24,834 nucleotides of DNA from CALMZY01 sp052033915. GTDB taxonomy: Bacteria; Verrucomicrobiota; Kiritimatiellia; CAIQIC01; JAGNIJ01. Both the position numbers and the translations under genes were made by a program. This document shows, in pieces, positions 21,382 to 24,834 of the stretch; positions within the stretch are counted from its first letter, which is position 1, and each line of letters begins with the position of its first letter. The DNA is taken from positions 1 to 24,834 of the forward strand of contig JBPOJF010000024.1 of the NCBI GenBank assembly GCA_052033915.1. The letters run 5' to 3'. Under the pieces are notes generated by a model. It saw only the letters and a list, made by a program, of their open reading frames with translations, made no database searches and was not told the origin of the DNA.

Positions 21382-21864
21382 ATGGTCCCGAATCGAGCGT
21401 TCCGCGTCTCGCACCGGTTGTCCGGTTTCACCCTCGTCGAACTGATGACCGCTGTCGCCATCATCGCCATCCTTGTCGGCCTGGTGTTCGGCATCGCGGG
21501 GTACGCGATGCGCAAGGCGAGCCACGCCCGGGCGGTCGCGGATATGGAGAAGATCAAGAACGCGCTCGAGGAATACCGGCTGATTTTCGGCGTGTACCCG
21601 ACGAACACGGTGGCGGACGACAGCCGGAACTGGGTTTCCGAGGTGTGGCAGAAGCGGCAGCTCCTGGTGCTGAAAGGGTGGAATAACACATCGGTCGTTT
21701 ACCGGGCGGTCGATCCCTGGGGGAGGGATTACCGGTATTACCACGATGCGCAGGGGTACCTGTCGGGGCGAGTCTATGCCCCCAACAACAACTCGAAATT
21801 CGGCTACGACCTCTGGTCTGAAGGCCCGGAAACGAATGCGGCTGACGATATCAAGAACTGGTGA
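21382..21864 (+). CDS. GspG-like type II secretion pseudopilin
   Basis: A 160-residue pseudopilin precursor. After a 14-residue basic leader, the cleavage site G|FTLVELMTAVAIIAILVGLV gives a mature N-terminus with Glu at +5 and the usual hydrophobic helix. The C-terminal part has DPWGRDYRYY and WSEGPETNAADDIKNW, matching the GspG calcium loop with its paired aspartates kept. Major pseudopilins polymerise into the periplasmic pseudopilus that pushes substrates through a secretin. The ATG at 21382 is preferred since GGAG (21372-21375) lies six bases upstream; an ATG at 21370 is an alternative. The next gene follows within the same transcription unit. Size and motifs are typical for GspG. Confidence 0.87.
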   Translation: MVPNRAFRVSHRLSGFTLVELMTAVAIIAILVGLVFGIAGYAMRKASHARAVADMEKIKNALEEYRLIFGVYPTNTVADDSRNWVSEVWQKRQLLVLKGWNNTSVVYRAVDPWGRDYRYYHDAQGYLSGRVYAPNNNSKFGYDLWSEGPETNAADDIKNW

Positions 21865-21935
21865 GGGTCCCGCCGGCGCCGCTATGTACGTTCCGGAATC
21901 GAGCGGGTATTGTAAAACAGGCGAAGAACGGCGAC

Positions 21936-22493
21936 ATGAACGACGTAAGATCGAGAGACGGGAAGACGGTTGCAGATGGGTTCACGCTGATCGAGATGCT
22001 CGTGGTCATTGCGATCGTCTCCATCCTCCTGCTCGCCCTGTTCCCGGCCATGAACGCGGCGTTTCGAAACGCGCGCCGGGGCCGGGCCGCGCACGAAATC
22101 GCCTCGCTCGTCGCAGCCATCAAGTCCTATCACTCCGAGTACGGCAAGTGGCCCTGCCCGAACAACGGCGTGGCCGACCAGACCTTCCATGCGGCGTTCG
22201 GGAACCCCTCTTCGGCGGATGCGCAGGCGCAGGTCATCAACTGCCTCACCAACAACCCGGAGCGGCACGTTTTCCTCGATATCCCGGCGCGATCCCTTGT
22301 CAACGGTTTCTACGTGGACCCCTGGGGCAATCCGTACGTGATCGTGTTGGACACCGATTTCAACAACAACTGCCGGGTCTCGTCCAGCGGCGCCGGCGCG
22401 TTCAACAATACGAACATCCTGAACAAGAGTATCTGCGTCTGGTCGTGGGGCGAGCCGGGTGGGGGGAGTCGGGCGGCGATCACTTCGTGGTAA
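21936..22493 (+). CDS. GspG-like pseudopilin with degenerate C-terminal loop
   Basis: A 185-residue prepilin with a 15-residue leader ending in DG, then FTLIEMLVVIAIVSILLLAL, a normal cleavage site and helix. The body includes AIKSYHSEYGKWPCPNNG and DPWGNPYVIVLDTDFNNN, typical of GspG relatives. The C-terminal end, WSWGEPGGGSRAAITSW, aligns with the GspG calcium loop but lacks its aspartates, so this copy probably does not bind calcium there. The frame is open from a GTG at 21861, which overlaps the preceding stop, but the ATG at 21936 gives the normal leader length. It is part of a row of similar pseudopilins and is most likely co-transcribed with them. Confidence 0.83.
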   Translation: MNDVRSRDGKTVADGFTLIEMLVVIAIVSILLLALFPAMNAAFRNARRGRAAHEIASLVAAIKSYHSEYGKWPCPNNGVADQTFHAAFGNPSSADAQAQVINCLTNNPERHVFLDIPARSLVNGFYVDPWGNPYVIVLDTDFNNNCRVSSSGAGAFNNTNILNKSICVWSWGEPGGGSRAAITSW

Positions 22494-22503
22494 ATAACCG
22501 AAT

Positions 22504-23187
22504 ATGAATCCGATCCGAACAATGGGGCCTGGAACAGGCGGGGCGCGGTCGGCGTTTACGCTGATCGAACTGCTCGTGGTCATCGCGATCATCCTGATCC
22601 TCGCCGCGTTTCTCACCCCGGCCGTGGACAAGGCGTTGACGAGGGGCCGGGTCACGAGGGCGCGGACCGAAATGTCGAGTATCGCCGCCGCGATCCAGGC
22701 GTACGTCAACGAGTACGGTCACATGCCGGTAGGGCGGGACAATGGGTATGGCGACCACGTGTACATGGGAGCGTGGGGAGTGGATATCTCGGTTGTCGGG
22801 AATCCCCGTCAGACGAGGTATGTCTTCAACATCCTGCGGGGACTGGACAGGACGAACAATCCCAAGGGAATGGTTTTTCTCGAGGTCCCCGAGCGCGCCA
22901 TGACGGGTGAGTGTCTGCTGAGACAGCGCACCTACACCGCAGAAGAGGGCTATTATCTCGATCCGTGGAAGAATCCTTATATCCTTGTCATGGACACGGA
23001 TTTTGACAACCAGGTCGGCGGGTTCGAGGGGATTGTGGGCACGTGGATGGGATTCCCCGCCATTTCGGCCCTGTTGCAGAATCTGTCCGGAACCGCGAAT
23101 TACGCCTTTCCCGGCGTGCGTGTGGCGGTCATGAGTTACGGGCCCGTCCCGGGAGACACGAACTCGTTCATGATGTCGTTTCAGTAG
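22504..23187 (+). CDS. GspG-like pseudopilin, larger variant without calcium loop
   Basis: A 227-residue prepilin: leader MNPIRTMGPGTGGARSA, then FTLIELLVVIAIILILAAFL with a valid site (A|F) and Glu at +5. Middle features are IQAYVNEYGHMPVGRDNG and DPWKNPYILVMDTDFDN, shared with the preceding gene (DPWGNPYVIVLDTDFNN), so the two are recent paralogues. A segment of about 45 residues is inserted before the end. The end, MSYGPVPGDTNSFMMSFQ, keeps the GP of the calcium-loop region but not the acidic pair. The ATG at 22504 lies 10 bp after the previous stop; no clear Shine-Dalgarno sequence is seen, so coupling is likely. Confidence 0.83.
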   Translation: MNPIRTMGPGTGGARSAFTLIELLVVIAIILILAAFLTPAVDKALTRGRVTRARTEMSSIAAAIQAYVNEYGHMPVGRDNGYGDHVYMGAWGVDISVVGNPRQTRYVFNILRGLDRTNNPKGMVFLEVPERAMTGECLLRQRTYTAEEGYYLDPWKNPYILVMDTDFDNQVGGFEGIVGTWMGFPAISALLQNLSGTANYAFPGVRVAVMSYGPVPGDTNSFMMSFQ

Positions 23188-23196
23188 GATGGATCC

Positions 23197-23874
23197 ATGA
23201 GCAAACGAAGCGCATTATCGGCCCGACGCGGACGCTCGGCGTTCCCGCTGATCGAACTGCTTGCAGTGAGCGTTCGTCAACGCCGCGCGTTTACGTTAAT
23301 CGAACTGTTTGTGGTCATTGCCATCATCGCGGTCCTTGTGGCGCTGTTGATGCCGGCGATCCAGGGCGCCGTGACGCAGGCCAAGAAGGCACGCGCGAAT
23401 GCCGATGTGAAGAGCATTGTCCTCGCGTGGAAGAACTACTACAATGAATACGGCCGCTGGCCCGTGGCCAAAGACCGCTTGTTCTTCGGCGTGCCGGGCG
23501 CTCTACAGGACTCGAGCGAGAGCGGATCGACGGGGCTCGTCATGATCGCCAATGTCATGACGAATATCATGTATCCCGGCGCGAGCATGTGGGCCGAGGG
23601 TTGGAGCATGAATAGGCATCCCATCTGCACGAACTACAACCCGAAGCGCGTGACGTTTATGACGTATCACGCGGGGTCGGTCAATGAACGGGGGGACATG
23701 GTCGATCCGTGGGGCAACCCGTACAAGTTCCTGTTCGATGCGAATCAGGATGGGAGAGTCAAACGGAGGTTCTTCGAGACGCTGGGCGCGACTTCGGTTT
23801 ACGATTCGGTCATCGCCTGGTCCATGGGTCCCGACGGCCGGGAATCGGACGATGACATCAACAGTTGGGATTGA
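23197..23874 (+). CDS. GspG-like pseudopilin with duplicated leader motif
   Basis: A 225-residue prepilin in which the cleavage region occurs twice: AFPLIELLAVSVRQ (15-28), then RRAFTLIELFVVIAIIAVL (29-47). Only the second is followed by a hydrophobic helix and it is probably the processed site; the first carries Pro where Thr is usual, as if decaying. The body includes VLAWKNYYNEYGRWPVAKD, DPWGNPYKFLFDANQDG and WSMGPDGRESDDDINSWD, the last being a full GspG calcium loop. Of the GspG-like proteins here it is closest to a classical major pseudopilin at its C-terminus. The ATG at 23197 lies 9 bp after the previous stop, with AGGATGG just upstream. Confidence 0.85.
   Translation: MSKRSALSARRGRSAFPLIELLAVSVRQRRAFTLIELFVVIAIIAVLVALLMPAIQGAVTQAKKARANADVKSIVLAWKNYYNEYGRWPVAKDRLFFGVPGALQDSSESGSTGLVMIANVMTNIMYPGASMWAEGWSMNRHPICTNYNPKRVTFMTYHAGSVNERGDMVDPWGNPYKFLFDANQDGRVKRRFFETLGATSVYDSVIAWSMGPDGRESDDDINSWD
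23242..23304 (+). repeat. 48-bp prepilin-leader duplication within the 23197 pilin gene
   Basis: The codons for F-P-L-I-E (23242-23256) and F-T-L-I-E (23290-23304) are 48 bp apart. The linker contains the inverted repeat CGTCAACGC-N3-GCGTTTACG (23275-23295, one mismatch). The block matches the one in the opposite-strand gene at 21126-21188, including the TTA leucine codon that is rare in this GC-rich sequence. Confidence 0.8.
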
Positions 23875-23882
23875 GGATGCGG

Positions 23883-24635
23883 ATGGTGAAGACGAACAGA
23901 GCCCCGTGTAGAGTCCGCTGTCCGCAGCGGACCTCATCCGCCTCCGCCGAGGACGGCGGACGCTACATGGGCCGGTCCGGCTTTACGCTTGTCGAGCTTC
24001 TCGCTGTCGTCGGCATCATGGCCATCATCCTTTTCATCGCCTTGCCCTCGTTCGAATCCTTCAAGCTCCGGAGCTCGAGTTCGGCGATTCCCACGCTCAT
24101 GAGTACTTTGCGGCTCGCCCGGCAATACGCCATCACGCACCGGCAGGAGGTATTCGTGGTGTTTCCGGACGGCCGTGGAGCCTACTCGCCGCCCGGCGAG
24201 GTGACGAAGGCGTACACCGCGTACGCTGTCATCGCGAGCAATCGCGCGACCGACCGCTACGAGTATATCACCGAATGGAAAACCCTGCCAAAAGGCGTCT
24301 TCTTCCACCCAAGCCTCGGAATCGGTGAAAGTTCTGTCTTTAACAGCTACGGGACAGGCAACATTACGTATTTCCCGTTCCCGAATGACAGCGGCGCCAA
24401 TCGCAATCTTTGCGCTGTGAAGTTCAGGCCGAATGGGCGGGCGTATCTTGTTAATACCTCCAAGAATGGATGGGGTGGGCCTTTAACGAGTTGGATTCCC
24501 ATTACGGCAGGATACTTGGAGGTGAATACGAATTCGGGCACAGTAGGAAGCCCTTTGATCCTATCCGATACCAACATTGTCGCCATCGCGAATTTGACCG
24601 GGCAGACATATCTCAGGCTGACAAACAGTTTATGA
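23883..24635 (+). CDS. GspH/FimT-like pseudopilin
   Basis: A prepilin of about 250 residues. The cleavage site is SG|FTLVELLAVVGIMAIILFIAL, followed by the GspH/FimT pattern: LPSFESFKLRSSSSAIPTLMSTLRLARQYAITHRQEVFVVF, then a beta-rich C-terminal domain with VKFRPNGRAYLV near the end. In type II systems GspH is a minor pseudopilin at the tip of the pseudopilus. Two starts are possible: ATG at 23883, with GAGG six bases upstream and a 33-residue leader, or ATG at 23967, giving a five-residue leader. The extra leader is encoded by GC-rich inverted repeats (23913-23960), so it may be an insertion or not translated. The stop overlaps the next start (ATGA). Confidence 0.82.
   Translation: MVKTNRAPCRVRCPQRTSSASAEDGGRYMGRSGFTLVELLAVVGIMAIILFIALPSFESFKLRSSSSAIPTLMSTLRLARQYAITHRQEVFVVFPDGRGAYSPPGEVTKAYTAYAVIASNRATDRYEYITEWKTLPKGVFFHPSLGIGESSVFNSYGTGNITYFPFPNDSGANRNLCAVKFRPNGRAYLVNTSKNGWGGPLTSWIPITAGYLEVNTNSGTVGSPLILSDTNIVAIANLTGQTYLRLTNSL
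23913..23960. repeat. Two adjacent GC-rich inverted repeats in the leader of the GspH-like gene
   Basis: GTCCGCT (23913-23919) pairs with AGCGGAC (23926-23932), and TCCGCC (23937-23942) pairs with GGCGGA (23955-23960). They lie between the GAGG-preceded ATG and the ATG next to the cleavage motif, and look like an intergenic repeat lying partly in frame. Confidence 0.5.
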
Positions 24636-24834
24636 ACATCAGAAGACGAAATGGCGGGTACTCTCTGGTGGAAGTAAGTCTGGCCCTCTTGGTCGCGGCC
24701 ATCGGTTTGGTCACGATTTTCGCGCTGTTCCCGGACGGCCTGGCGTCGAGCCGGAAGTCCGTGAACGCCAGCGAAATCTCGGCGTTTGCCGACTATGTTT
24801 TTGCCAGCCTGGACAGCATGGCGTCCGGCACCAA
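24632..24834 (+). CDS. PilV/GspI-like minor pilin (3' partial)
   Basis: The frame opens with an ATG that overlaps the previous stop (ATGA) and stays open to the window end, 67 full codons. The N-terminus MNIRRRNGGYSLVEVSLALL has a short basic leader, a Gly-Gly before Tyr-Ser-Leu-Val-Glu with Glu at +5, and a hydrophobic helix (VSLALLVAAIGLVTIFALF). The pattern YSLVEVSLALLVAAIGL is typical of PilV and GspI minor pilins, where VEV plus ALLVLAIG is common. The residue at +1 is Tyr instead of Phe, a known tolerated variant. It continues the co-transcribed pseudopilin row, and the GspH-like then GspI-like order matches that of type II secretion operons. Confidence 0.8.
   Translation, partial: MNIRRRNGGYSLVEVSLALLVAAIGLVTIFALFPDGLASSRKSVNASEISAFADYVFASLDSMASGT

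Overview
The window is GC-rich bacterial chromosome. The SUMF1-like protein with a PEP-CTERM tail, the prepilin of the H-X9-DG type, the large set of GspG-like pseudopilins and the heptad repeats between genes suggest the PVC superphylum, most likely Kiritimatiellota, Lentisphaerota or a relative. This taxonomic call is inference from gene content; no rRNA gene is present. No tRNA, CRISPR array, insertion sequence or prophage was found.

Left part (1-9200). A partial exported SUMF1-fold protein with a PEP-CTERM anchor converges on a minus-strand operon: divergent Ser/Thr kinase, LysM-YkuD L,D-transpeptidase and accA. A plus-strand operon runs away from it: CPBP membrane protease, comF, accD, folC and a Nudix hydrolase. 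The two acetyl-CoA carboxyltransferase subunits thus lie in divergent operons. A minus-strand outer-membrane barrel gene follows.

Middle part (9200-13600). gatC, gatA and gatB encode the tRNA-dependent amidotransferase. They are driven by a good sigma70-type promoter that shares its intergenic region with the promoter of the barrel gene. Two palindromes 31 bp apart sit between these divergent promoters. A roughly 290-bp noncoding stretch rich in inverted repeats leads to a regulator with two ArsR-like winged helices. That gene is bracketed by two copies of a 30-bp palindrome, one of which contains its start codon and the other of which lies upstream of the pilus operon.

Right part (13600-24834). 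This is a type IV pilus / type II secretion-like locus: PilB/GspE ATPase, PilT ATPase, a second PilB/GspE ATPase and PilC/GspF platform protein. Eight pilin-like genes follow: one without a cleavage motif, one H-X9-DG prepilin on the opposite strand, four GspG-like pseudopilins, one GspH/FimT-like, and one PilV/GspI-like cut by the window end. The ATPases and platform would power assembly of the pseudopilins; secretin, alignment proteins and prepilin peptidase are not in the window.

Main points of interest: six gaps between genes filled with 7-bp-period repeats of three sequence classes; a TTCCAA-N3-TTGGAA palindrome pair with identical 31-bp spacing at two distant loci; the palindromes around the ArsR-like gene; a 48-bp duplication of the prepilin leader found in two pilin genes; a GspG array in which some members have lost the calcium-loop acidic residues; and a kinase that lacks the ATP-binding lysine.
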